This document shows, one piece after another, positions 17,717-26,577 of a stretch of DNA of 64,000 bases. A program made the translations under genes and the position numbers. How positions within the stretch are numbered: the stretch's first letter is position 1; every line of letters begins with the position of its first letter. Below the pieces are notes generated by a model, which was not told where the DNA came from, ran no database searches, and saw only the letters and a program-made list of their open reading frames with translations. Origin of the DNA: Syntrophus aciditrophicus SB (lineage in GTDB: Bacteria > Desulfobacterota > Syntrophia > Syntrophales > Syntrophaceae); the NCBI RefSeq assembly GCF_000013405.1, contig NC_007759.1, positions 124,001 to 188,000 of the forward strand. Reading direction: 5' to 3'.

Positions 17717-18559
17717 TCATGCCGTCTGTTCCCTACCTTTTCTTATGACCGTTCTTTGATCTACCGGAAGTGGAGGCGGGGCGGGCTGGCCGACCAGCTT
17801 TGTCACCGCACGGAATTTAGACGGACAGACTTCGAAGCAGGTCCCGCATTTGATGCATTTATCCTGATCGATGACATGGACCTGCCCCTTGGCGCTTATG
17901 ATCGCATCGACGGGGCATTTCCGTGCGCAGGTCATGCAGGCCTGGCACTTTCCCGGATCGATGTAGTACGTCGGCGCTTCGCGAATCAGACGCTCGACTT
18001 CTTCAGTTGTAAACAGTTTGGCATAGGCCGTCTCATCGTGATCGTGCAGGGCCAGTTCCTTCATCTTTGCCAGCTTGAAATAAGGGATCAGCCTGGCCAT
18101 CTGTTCCAGTCTGGACTTCAATTCGTCTCTGTCAATCCCCTCACTGCTGCCAAGAGGTCCCAACTCTTCGATTTCCCTGCTGAAGTCGTTCATGATGTGG
18201 GCGAAACGAATTCCTTCGCCGGCGGAAACCCACTCCAGCCTCAGCCGTTTGGGATTGATCCCGATGTGCTCCAGCAGCTTTTTGCAGAACGTCGCCATGC
18301 TGTACGCATCATAATTTCCCTCCGGGTTGTAATGGCAGTCGTTGATATGACAGCCGCCGACAAATACCGCATCCTGTCCGGTCAGGAAAGCCCGGAAGAT
18401 GAATTTCAGGTCGACTCTGCCGGAACACATCACCCTGATCAACCGTATATATGTGGGGTATTGAAAACGGGAAACGCCGCACAGGTCGGCGCCTCCGTAG
18501 CAGCACCAGTTGCAGATAATACCCAGCATCTTTGGTTTAAACGTTGCGTCCGCACTCAT
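17717..18559 (-). CDS. MvhD-like/4Fe-4S electron-transfer protein
   Basis: A 280-residue protein whose N-terminal half (residues 10-140) is the methyl-viologen-reducing hydrogenase delta domain: CNWCCYGGAD, MCSGRVD and GCHINDCHY supply the [2Fe-2S] cysteines. Residues about 200-255 add a two-cluster ferredoxin (CQACMTCARKCP and CIKCGTCFEVCP). MvhD passes electrons to the flavin of HdrA in electron-bifurcating complexes. The hdrA-like gene lies 54 bases upstream on the same strand. No HdrB or HdrC is nearby. Confidence 0.86.
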   Translation of the reverse strand: MSADATFKPKMLGIICNWCCYGGADLCGVSRFQYPTYIRLIRVMCSGRVDLKFIFRAFLTGQDAVFVGGCHINDCHYNPEGNYDAYSMATFCKKLLEHIGINPKRLRLEWVSAGEGIRFAHIMNDFSREIEELGPLGSSEGIDRDELKSRLEQMARLIPYFKLAKMKELALHDHDETAYAKLFTTEEVERLIREAPTYYIDPGKCQACMTCARKCPVDAIISAKGQVHVIDQDKCIKCGTCFEVCPSKFRAVTKLVGQPAPPPLPVDQRTVIRKGREQTA

Positions 18560-18613
18560 TTCTTATCTTACCTCCTTAGGTTGGCAATACGTCCTTTCTG
18601 AATTGGTTTCTTT

Positions 18614-21600
18614 TTACGCTTCTGCAACTGCCGCAGCCGCAGACTCCACGACCAGCTCGCTGGAGCCCGCCGCATCGATCTGCGTCAGAAGTTCTGTATC
18701 GGTATAGTGCTTCAGTTGAATGGCCCCTGTCGGGCATTTAGAATTACAGAGACCGCAGCCCTTACAGAGAACAGGGATGACCGAGGCTTTTTTACCCTGC
18801 TTCGTCTCCTTGAATTCGATAGCTCCATATGTACAGGCCGGAACACAGGCTCCACAGGCCATACACATTTTTTCATTCACCTCGCAGACAGATCCCGAGG
18901 CAACGACCGTATCATTGGCGAGAAGGGTCAAGGCCCTCCCGGCGGCTCCATAGGCCTGAGCAACCGCTTCCGAGATATGCTTGGGGTAGTGCGCGATCCC
19001 GCATAGGTAAACCCCTTCCGCGGCGAAGTCCACAGGTCTCAGCTTGACATGGGCCTCCTGACAGAAACCATCCGGACCCAGGGCCACCTTGAACTTTTTG
19101 GATATTTCCTCACTTTCCGCCGAGGGAATCGTGGCGACGGACAAAACGAGAAAGTCGGCATCCAGGGCGAGCGCCTTCTCCAAAATGGGATCAGCCGCGG
19201 TCACCCGCAAGACCGGCCTGCCTTCCTCGACAACGGCTTCCACCCGGGGAGGATTTTCCGGTTCATAGCGGATGAACTTGACGTTCTTTTCCGAGGCGTC
19301 CCGATAATAATTCTCAATATAACGGTACGTTCTCATGTCCCGGAAGAGAATCGAGATCTCAACCCCGGGGTTGATCTCCTTGAGCTTCAGTGCGTTTTTG
19401 ATGGCATGACTGCAGCAGATCCGGGCGCAGTAATTTCTGTCTTCGTTCCGGCAGCCGACGCATTGGATCATCGCCACATTCCGGGCCTGGACAACGTTTT
19501 CTTCCCCCCTGGCGATTCGTTCTTCCAATTCCAACTGGGTCAAAACCCGCTCATCCTGTCCATACAGGTATTCCGTAGGCTTATATTCGTCGGCTCCGAT
19601 GGCGATAACGATTGCGCCATGTTTGATTTCCGTGAGTCCCCGGTCGGACTGCACCCTGGTGATGAAGTTACCCACGTAACCGCTCGCTTCAGGAATGGTT
19701 GCATTCGTATACACATGGATCATGGGGTGCTGATAAATCTTCTGGATCAGATCCCGCAGATACGCCTGAACATCCATTCCTTCCAGGGTATAATGGAGTC
19801 TCCTCGCCATTCCTCCGAGCTCTTTTTCCTTTTCCACGAGAAAAACCTCGTGTCTCTGATTCGCGATGGACAATGCGCTGATCATTCCGGCGATGCCGCC
19901 ACCAACGACCAAGGCCCTCTTGTCGACGGGAAGATTGAATTCCTGCAGGGGCTCCAGAAAATGAGCACGGGCGACGGACATCCGGATGATATCCTGTGCC
20001 TTCTCCGTGGCCGCTTCCTTTTCTTTTGAATGGACCCAGGAGCAATGCTCCCGAATGTTCGCCATATCGTAATAATATTGGTTGATTCCCGCCTCCCTGA
20101 GGGTGTCCCGGAACAGCGGTTCGTGGGTCCGGGGGGTACAGGCGGCGACAATCACGCGGTTGAGCCCCTTTTCCTGGATATCCTTTGCCAGCATGGCCGC
20201 GGCTTCCGTCGAGCAGATGAAGAGGCTTTCTTCAGCGTGAACCACATGAGGCAATGTTTTGGAATATTCAACCGTTGCCGGAACATTGACGATTCTCCCG
20301 ATATTGGCACCGCAGTGACACACATAGACGCCGATTTTCGGCTCTTCCTGGGAAACATCCCTTTCCGGCGGGTAGACCCTTTCCTTGGACAGATTTCCCC
20401 GCCGGTAGGAGAGGATCTCACCGCACATGGAACCGGCCCCACTGGCGCCCAGAACCCCCTCCGGAATATCCATGGGGCCGATGAAGGCACCGCTTACAAA
20501 GATTCCGGGACGGGTCGTCTCCAGTGGATTGGAGATACTGGTTTTACAGAACCCGTGATCGTTGAGTTCGATGCCGAACGCCCTGGCCACTTTTTCTACA
20601 TTTGCGGGAGGAACCAGGCCGACGGACAGAACCACCATATCGAATTCTTCCTCTTTGACGCCCTCAGGCGTCGTATATCTCACAGTGACATTCTTCGTCA
20701 CCGGGTCCTCTTTAACGATGGATGCATAGCTTCTTATAAAGCGGATGCCGGGAAGATTTTCCGCTCTCTGGTAAAAGCGCTCAAAATCCTTGCCGTAGGA
20801 GCGAATGTCGTTATGGAAGATCGTGCACCGGGCTCCTTCATCATGGTCCTTCGTCAGAATGACCTGCTTCTGGGTATAGGTGCAGCAGACCGCGGAACAG
20901 TAACTGTTATCGCCAGGGGTAACCCGTCGGGAACCGACGCAATGGATCCAGGCGACATTATGGGGATGCTTCAGATCGGACGCGCGCAATATCTCGCCTT
21001 CGTAAGGTCCGGTAGCGCACAGGAGACGTTCATAGTCAAGGCCGGTGACCACGTTGGCAAAGTCGTTGTAATGATATTCTTCCTTTGCCCTGGGATCATA
21101 GGCCTCGATGCCCGGAGACAGGATGATTGCTCCCACGTTTATATCCATCCTTACCGGCTTTTGGCTGAAATCGATGGCGTTTGACTGACAAACCCCTAAG
21201 CAGATCTGGCATTTCTTTTCCTTGAGATAAAGGCAACTGTCATCGATATAGGGGACCAGGGGGATGGCCTGAGCGAAGTAAATATGAATGGCTTTGTTCT
21301 TCGAGATGTCCTGGTTGAATTTATCCGGATACACGGCTGGGCAGTACTCCACGCAGGTGGTGCAACCCGTGCACTTGCTTTCGTCGATATATCGGGGTTT
21401 CTTGACCACGGTGACCGTGAAGTCTCCTGCTTCTCCTTCCACGCTTTCGACTTCCGCATAGGTGATCATCTCGATATTTGGATGCCGTTTACATTCAACG
21501 AATTTGGGAGACTCGATGCACATGGAGCAGTCATTGGTGGGAAAGGTCTTGTCAAGGTGGGCCATCTTTCCGCCGACGGTCGGCGATTTCTCGACAAAGT

Positions 21601-21733
21601 AAACCTTGAAGCCCGCCGTGCCGAGATCCAGCGCAGCCTGTATGCCGCTGATCCCCCCACCGACAACCATCACATCGCCAAACTTGCTGTTTGCCAAGCT
21701 TCTGTAAAGCTGTTCGATCTGTTCTTTTTCCAC
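18614..21733 (-). CDS. tandem heterodisulfide reductase subunit A-like flavoprotein (HdrA-HdrA)
   Basis: A 1039-residue iron-sulfur flavoprotein with two HdrA-type FAD modules in one chain. The first has VVGGGISGIQAALDLG near residue 22 and the HdrA cysteine run CSMCIESPKFVEC, then CTGCTTCVEYCP. The second opens with VVGGGIAGMISALS around residue 615. A C-terminal two-cluster ferredoxin (CMACGACVPAC, CKGCGLCNSKCP) ends the protein near 1000. HdrA is the bifurcating flavin subunit in methanogens and many anaerobes. The start is GTG with AAAGGA ten bases upstream. Partner enzymes could be the hydrogenase or formate dehydrogenases encoded in this window; that is inference. Confidence 0.88.
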   Translation of the reverse strand: MEKEQIEQLYRSLANSKFGDVMVVGGGISGIQAALDLGTAGFKVYFVEKSPTVGGKMAHLDKTFPTNDCSMCIESPKFVECKRHPNIEMITYAEVESVEGEAGDFTVTVVKKPRYIDESKCTGCTTCVEYCPAVYPDKFNQDISKNKAIHIYFAQAIPLVPYIDDSCLYLKEKKCQICLGVCQSNAIDFSQKPVRMDINVGAIILSPGIEAYDPRAKEEYHYNDFANVVTGLDYERLLCATGPYEGEILRASDLKHPHNVAWIHCVGSRRVTPGDNSYCSAVCCTYTQKQVILTKDHDEGARCTIFHNDIRSYGKDFERFYQRAENLPGIRFIRSYASIVKEDPVTKNVTVRYTTPEGVKEEEFDMVVLSVGLVPPANVEKVARAFGIELNDHGFCKTSISNPLETTRPGIFVSGAFIGPMDIPEGVLGASGAGSMCGEILSYRRGNLSKERVYPPERDVSQEEPKIGVYVCHCGANIGRIVNVPATVEYSKTLPHVVHAEESLFICSTEAAAMLAKDIQEKGLNRVIVAACTPRTHEPLFRDTLREAGINQYYYDMANIREHCSWVHSKEKEAATEKAQDIIRMSVARAHFLEPLQEFNLPVDKRALVVGGGIAGMISALSIANQRHEVFLVEKEKELGGMARRLHYTLEGMDVQAYLRDLIQKIYQHPMIHVYTNATIPEASGYVGNFITRVQSDRGLTEIKHGAIVIAIGADEYKPTEYLYGQDERVLTQLELEERIARGEENVVQARNVAMIQCVGCRNEDRNYCARICCSHAIKNALKLKEINPGVEISILFRDMRTYRYIENYYRDASEKNVKFIRYEPENPPRVEAVVEEGRPVLRVTAADPILEKALALDADFLVLSVATIPSAESEEISKKFKVALGPDGFCQEAHVKLRPVDFAAEGVYLCGIAHYPKHISEAVAQAYGAAGRALTLLANDTVVASGSVCEVNEKMCMACGACVPACTYGAIEFKETKQGKKASVIPVLCKGCGLCNSKCPTGAIQLKHYTDTELLTQIDAAGSSELVVESAAAAVAEA

Positions 21734-22582
21734 TTTTCTTATGTCCTTTCCTTATAAAGGTTTATATGGCTGTCCAATAAAATCCTCTGTCTCTATGACC
21801 TGAAGACAAGGACGTTTCTGCGAGGAGATACAGGGAGGCCGAATGAACAGCCCTCTTCCGGAGCTGAACTTTGGATGTCTTAAAGACGCAACATCGCTTC
21901 AGATTATAGGGAAATGTCAAATTTTCCGGGTAGTCTGTTTTTTGAGGAATGTGGTCTGGATGACCAGGAGCGGCCTCCTCCCTGTACACCGCCGCTTTCT
22001 CCGCGGCAGGATAGGGCTGAGCCTATTCGGTCTGCTGTGGGAAAGGAGCGGAAAAAAGCATTGCCGAGAACCGTCCAAGTTCTCTAACTTCTCCTCATAT
22101 TCGTTGTGTGCATTGAAAGGCTAAAATATCCATTATCCTGAAAATATTTCCTTTTCTTGCCAGTTTCTGCAAAGTTGTTGCAGATGGACCTGGGTCAGCT
22201 TCCTTAAGGGTATTGCAATCAGTTTGTAGGATCGATTCTGATCCTTTTTTTATTTTATCATCATCATGAAGCTGTAATGTAATCATTGCTATATTATTTA
22301 ATTGAATGCGTCAAATAAAAAAATAGAATAGAAAGGGCAGAAATATTCTTAATAATATAAGTAAAAGCAATATATTAAATATAGCATCTACTGAAATGGG
22401 GAGATAGAAAGAGGAGAATGTGTAAGGAATAACCATGAAATATGGCCAAAGTGAGCGGATTGCCGAGTCCATGCCGCTTTGTCCGGTTTGCGTTCGTGTG
22501 TGAGATACGGCGACAGCCTTCCTCTGGAAAATTGCTCATGCATGTTTTTTATCATGAACTCCTTACTATAGCTAATTTGAAT
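21734..22582. other. long gene-free region upstream of hdrA and rnfB
   Basis: About 850 bases with no recognisable gene; the right half is very AT-rich. The hdrA promoter should lie at its left end. A 22-codon reading frame (22435-22503, AAGGAAT upstream) could be a leader peptide or chance. A plus-strand terminator-like hairpin is listed separately although no plus-strand gene precedes it. Confidence 0.4.
22228..22257 (+). terminator. terminator-like hairpin with no gene before it
   Basis: AGGATC at 22228-22233 pairs with GATCCT at 22240-22245 and is followed by a long T-rich run. The stem is only 6 bp. It may close a small RNA or be the relic of a lost plus-strand gene. Confidence 0.35.
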
Positions 22583-22611
22583 TTGACATATAAAAATATG
22601 TTATATATGGA
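22583..22611 (+). promoter_or_regulatory. putative promoter of the RnfB-like gene
   Basis: TTGACA is followed after 17 bases by TATGGA. The spacer carries a perfect inverted repeat (ACATAT, four A, ATATGT), which could be an operator. It lies about 83 bases before the gene. Confidence 0.4.
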
Positions 22612-22693
22612 GTGCGGTATCGAGATATTGATTTCAGGCATGCTTTTCCGGAATCGCTGTTTTTAAAAAATCTGTATTGATTGAGGTAAAACA

Positions 22694-23557
22694 ATGGATC
22701 CAGTATTGGTTAAATTGGCACTCGGAGGAATCGCATTCCTCGTCTGCATCGGACTTTTATTCGGCATTGGGCTGGCATTGGCCGCACAGAAATTCGCTGT
22801 CGAAACCAATCCAAAGGTGGAGGAAGTGCTTGAAGTTCTTGCCGGAGCACAGTGTGGTGGATGCGGTTACGCAGGTTGTGAAGGGTATGCAGAAGCGGTT
22901 GTTAACGATCCGGAGGTGTCCCCCAATCTCTGTTTTCCCGGCAAGGCTGCGGTAGCGGAAGCTGTTGCGGAAATTACCGGGAAAAAGTTATCCGGCGCCG
23001 CCAACATGGTCGCTGCAGTAAGATGCTCCCGCATCGAGGGAAAAGTTGGACAGAAATACAAGTATCTCGGTTATCAGACCTGTGCGGGTGCGAACCTTGC
23101 CTTCGGTGGGCCACAGGAATGTGCATACGCCTGCCTCGGTTTCGGGGACTGCGTTGCGGCTTGCCCATTTGGGGCCATTACCCTGGATAATTCCTTTCCA
23201 GTCATCGATGTTGAGAAGTGTGTGGGCTGCGGCTCCTGCGTGCGAACATGTCCAAAGAATGTCATTGAAATCACTCCCTCAAGCGCTCGCGTCTGGGTGC
23301 CCTGCAGCACAAAGGATCCCGGGAAGGCGGTGCGGTCTGTGTGCGAGGTGGGATGCATAACCTGCAAGATGTGTATCAAAGCCTGTCCGGCAGGAGCTGT
23401 GAGGGTAGAGGGCGATCTCATCCGCATTGATCACAAGAAATGCGCAGATTACGGTGTGGAGTGCAAAGAAATCTGCGTTGAGAAGTGCCCGCGGAATATT
23501 TTCAGGCCGTTTGAGGCAGCAGTAAAAAAGGCTGAACAAGTTGAGGCGGTAGCTTGA
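22694..23557 (+). CDS. RnfB-like electron transport protein, orphan
   Basis: A 287-residue protein with the architecture of RnfB. An N-terminal membrane helix (about residues 10-32) is followed by the 4Fe-4S domain CGGCGYAGCEGYAEA and then ferredoxin domains (CVAACPFGAI, CVGCGSCVRTCP, CITCKMCIKACP and further cysteines near 250-275). RnfB takes electrons from reduced ferredoxin for the Rnf ion pump. The other rnf genes are absent here, so it may serve an Rnf complex encoded elsewhere or act as a membrane ferredoxin for the adjacent Hdr and formate dehydrogenase systems. A ribosome site (TGAGGT) precedes the ATG. Confidence 0.85.
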   Translation: MDPVLVKLALGGIAFLVCIGLLFGIGLALAAQKFAVETNPKVEEVLEVLAGAQCGGCGYAGCEGYAEAVVNDPEVSPNLCFPGKAAVAEAVAEITGKKLSGAANMVAAVRCSRIEGKVGQKYKYLGYQTCAGANLAFGGPQECAYACLGFGDCVAACPFGAITLDNSFPVIDVEKCVGCGSCVRTCPKNVIEITPSSARVWVPCSTKDPGKAVRSVCEVGCITCKMCIKACPAGAVRVEGDLIRIDHKKCADYGVECKEICVEKCPRNIFRPFEAAVKKAEQVEAVA

Positions 23558-23632
23558 CAATTCCATATCATTCCACCCCTTCTAAAGAGACGGACAAGAA
23601 GGAGAGAATATGGGATCTGACAAAGTAGAAAC

Positions 23633-23798
23633 ATGCGCCTCTGGGAAACTCACCGCAAGACCATCCTTTTCGTAACCCACGGTGTCGATGGGACAATCTG
23701 CCAGGCGGGACTACGCAATGGTCATGTCCGTTCGCCCTGGCCGCTTTCTGGAAGTCATGGGGGCCGCCCTGAGTTCAAGAGGGCGTTCTGATGTGTAA
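23633..23798 (+). pseudogene. ABC transporter ATPase (TauB/SsuB-like) 3' remnant
   Basis: Two plus-strand frames together spell the end of a nitrate/sulfonate-type ABC ATPase. One frame gives ETHRKTILFVTHGVD, the D-loop/H-loop region, and the next frame from about 23700 gives YAMVMSVRPGRFLEVM before a stop at 23796. A frameshift lies between them near 23690-23700, and the Walker motifs are gone. It is a decayed fragment. Confidence 0.5.
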
Positions 23799-23805
23799 TC
23801 GGAAG

Positions 23806-23837
23806 GCCGCGTGGCCCCGGAAAGGAGACCACGCGGC
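23806..23837 (-). terminator. terminator of the formate dehydrogenase operon
   Basis: GCCGCGTGG at 23806-23814 and CCACGCGGC at 23829-23837 make a perfect 9-bp GC-rich stem with a 14-nt loop. It begins 20 bases after the fdhA stop on the minus strand. The T tract after it is short, so termination may be partial. Confidence 0.55.
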
Positions 23838-23856
23838 TTGAAATGAGAATTTCTTT

Positions 23857-26538
23857 TTAGAGTTTTTCCACATTTACGGCACAGGCCTTGTACTCTGCCG
23901 TTTTCGTTACCGGATCATAGACCGCGTTGGTCAGCCAGTTGGCGCAGCCTTCGCGGAAATGGAAGGCCATCCAAACCATGCCGGCGGGCACCTGCTCAGT
24001 CACCTTTGCCCGCACCTTCACCTCTCCCCGCCGCGAGCTGACTTTCACGTATTCACCCTGAGCAATGCCAAGTTTCTGTGCATCTGCCGGGGAGATATCC
24101 GCCGTTTCTTCCGAAAGAATCAGATTCATGCCGGAACGGCCCGTCTGGGTGCGGGTATGATAGTGGAAGAGGCGGCGGCCCGTGCTGAGCACGAAGGGAT
24201 ATTCCGCATCCGGCACTTCCGCGGGAGGCGCCCAGTCCACGGGATTGAAGATTCCTTTTCCGTGGGTGAAGATGCCGTCGCGGTGCAGGAAGGCCGTACC
24301 CGGGTGATCTTCCGTCGGGCAGGGCCACTGGAGGCCGTCCGTTTCAATCCGGCGGTATTTGATGCCGCCCAGGGCTGGCGCCAGAACGGACACTTCGTTG
24401 TCCCAGATTTCCTGGGAACTGCTGGAAGTCCATTCCTGTCCCATCCGTTTGGCCAGTTCCCTGAAGATCCACCAGTTGGGTCGAGCATCACCCGGCGGGG
24501 TTTTAACCGTGCGGACGCGGTTGACGCGACGCTCACTACTGGAGAACGTTCCGTCATCTTCGCTCCACGCGGCGGCCGGGAAAACCACATGAGCAAAGCG
24601 GGTCGTTTCCGTGGGGAAGATATCCTGGCAGACGAGAAATTCCGCGGATGCCAGCTCGTGTTCCACCTTATGGATGTCCGGTTCCGTATTGGCCAGATTC
24701 TCTCCGAAGATGTAAAATGCCCGGACGGACTTGTCCACCAGTCCCTCCATCATCTGGGGGATCATCAACCCGTTGTTCTCCGGCAGCTTCTCGACGCCCC
24801 AGGCCTTTTCAAATTTGGCCCGGGCAGCCGGATCGATAACTTTCTGATAGCCGGGGAAGACGTTGGGCAGGGCGCCCATATCGCAGGCACCCTGGACGTT
24901 GTTCTGACCGCGCAGGGGATTCACGCCGGCGGACGGCATTCCCAGGTTCCCCAGCAGGAGCTGGAGATTGGCCGTGCTCATCACGTTGTCCTTCCCGGTC
25001 GTGTGTTCCGTGATCCCCAGGGTGTAGCAGAGCATCGCCGGTTTCACTGAAGCCAGCAGCCGGGCCACTTCCCGGATCTGTTCCACACTCACTCCGGAAA
25101 TCTCGGCGGCCCGTTCCGGCGGATATTCCAGAATCTTGGCCTTGAAGGCCTCGAAGTTATCGCATTTCTGTTCCACGAATTTCTTGTCGTAAAGATTTTC
25201 CGTGATCAGCACGTTCATGATGCCGTTCAGGAAGGCGATGTCGCTTCCCACCCGGATCTGACAGTGGATGTCGGCAAAATCCACAAGGGGCTGTTTACGG
25301 GGATCCGCCACGATCAGCTTAGCCCCGTTCCGGACCGCGTTTTTCAAAAATGTGGACGCCACAGGATGGGCTTCCGTCATGTTGGTGCCGATGCAGAAAA
25401 ACATCTTTGCATTGGCGAATTCGCCGAAGGAATTGGTCATTGCTCCCGAACCGAATGATTGCGCCAGACCGGCGACAGTGGGAGCGTGTCAGGTACGCGC
25501 GCAGTGATCGATATTATTGGTACCGATGACTGCGCGGAAAAGTTTCTGCATCTGGTAGGAGTCTTCGTTGATGCTCCGGGCGCAACTGACGCCAGCGATG
25601 GCGTCCGGGCCGTTTTCAGCAATGATCTGTTTAAACTTGCCGGCCACCAGATCGAGGGCTTCATCCCACGAGGCCTCCCGAAACGCGCCGTTTTCCTTGA
25701 TCAAAGGGGTGGTCAGGCGTTCCCCGGAATAGATGAAATCGTAGCCGAATCGCCCCTTGACGCAAAGCCTTCCCTTGTTGGGTGCACCTTCTTCCACACC
25801 GGTAACTTTGACAATCTGTTCCCCCTTGGTGTGCAGATAAAGCTGACAGCCGACACCACAATACGGACAGGTGGTGCGGACCTTTTCGATCTCCCAGGAG
25901 CGCGCCTTGCCGATGGATTTTTTCTCGATCAGAGCGCCCACAGGACAGAGCTGAACGCATTCGCCGCACTGAACACAGGTTGATGCTCCCATGGGGGAGT
26001 CGGTGTCGAAAATGATGGACGTTTCGTGTCCCCGTCGGCCGAAATCGAGAACCTCGTTGACGACGACATCGTTGCAGCCGGCGACGCAGCGACCGCAGGA
26101 GATGCACTTGTTGCGGTCGACTCGAATGAATGCGGAACTTTCATCAATGCCCTTCTGGACATCTGCATATTGAATGCTGGGACGTTCAATTCCCAGGTAA
26201 TAAGCGGCATCCTGCAGTTCGCAGATTCCGTTTTTCTCACAGGAGATGCAGTCATGCCGTCCTGTGGAAAGAAGCAGATCCACAACCAGTCGCTGGGCCG
26301 CCAAGGCTTTTTCCGATTGTGTGTCGATCTTCATTCCTTCTCGCACCGGCAGGGTGCAGGTGGCCTGAAGTCCCCGCATATCTTCCACTTCCGCGACGCA
26401 GACGCGGCATTTTCCCGCGACCCCCGTTTTATCATGATAGCAAAGGGACGGAATGTAAATCCCATTTGCCCTGGCAGCCTGAAGCACGGTCTGACCAGCA
26501 TCGGCATCGCAGGTTATTCCATTGATAGTAATTTTCAT
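23857..26538 (-). CDS. NAD-linked formate dehydrogenase catalytic subunit, selenoprotein (FdhA)
   Basis: An 893-residue cytoplasmic formate dehydrogenase alpha subunit that oxidises formate to CO2 (or the reverse) at a Mo/W-bis-pterin. An in-frame TGA at 25489-25491 encodes selenocysteine 350 in the ART-Sec-HAPTVAGLAQ active-site motif. The N-terminus has a NuoG-like [2Fe-2S] domain (1-80), a His/Cys-ligated cluster (HDCISCEKNGIC near 96-106), a two-cluster ferredoxin (CISCGRCVAGC, CVQCGECVQLCP at 146-199) and the CPYCGVGC cluster at 224-231. The C-terminal beta-barrel domain is complete. The NuoEF-like gene 39 bases upstream is the expected NAD-reducing partner. A plain stop-codon reading would split this gene in two. 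Confidence 0.93.
25442..25491 (-). promoter_or_regulatory. Sec codon and SECIS hairpin of fdhA
   Basis: The TGA at 25491-25489 is followed by a hairpin of the bacterial SECIS type. An outer stem of GCTCCC (25485-25480) with GGGAGC (25447-25442) encloses an inner stem GCC/GGC capped by a GGTCT loop at 25470-25466. The GGUCU apical loop matches that of E. coli fdhF, which SelB recognises. Confidence 0.75.
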
Positions 26539-26577
26539 ATTGAATATTCCCTCTCTCCTTGATCTGTGATCATCATC

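Noticed and set aside
25489-25491. Nonsense mutation splitting fdhA
   Set aside because: The TGA sits exactly at the conserved selenocysteine position, flanking motifs continue in frame and a SECIS-like hairpin follows.
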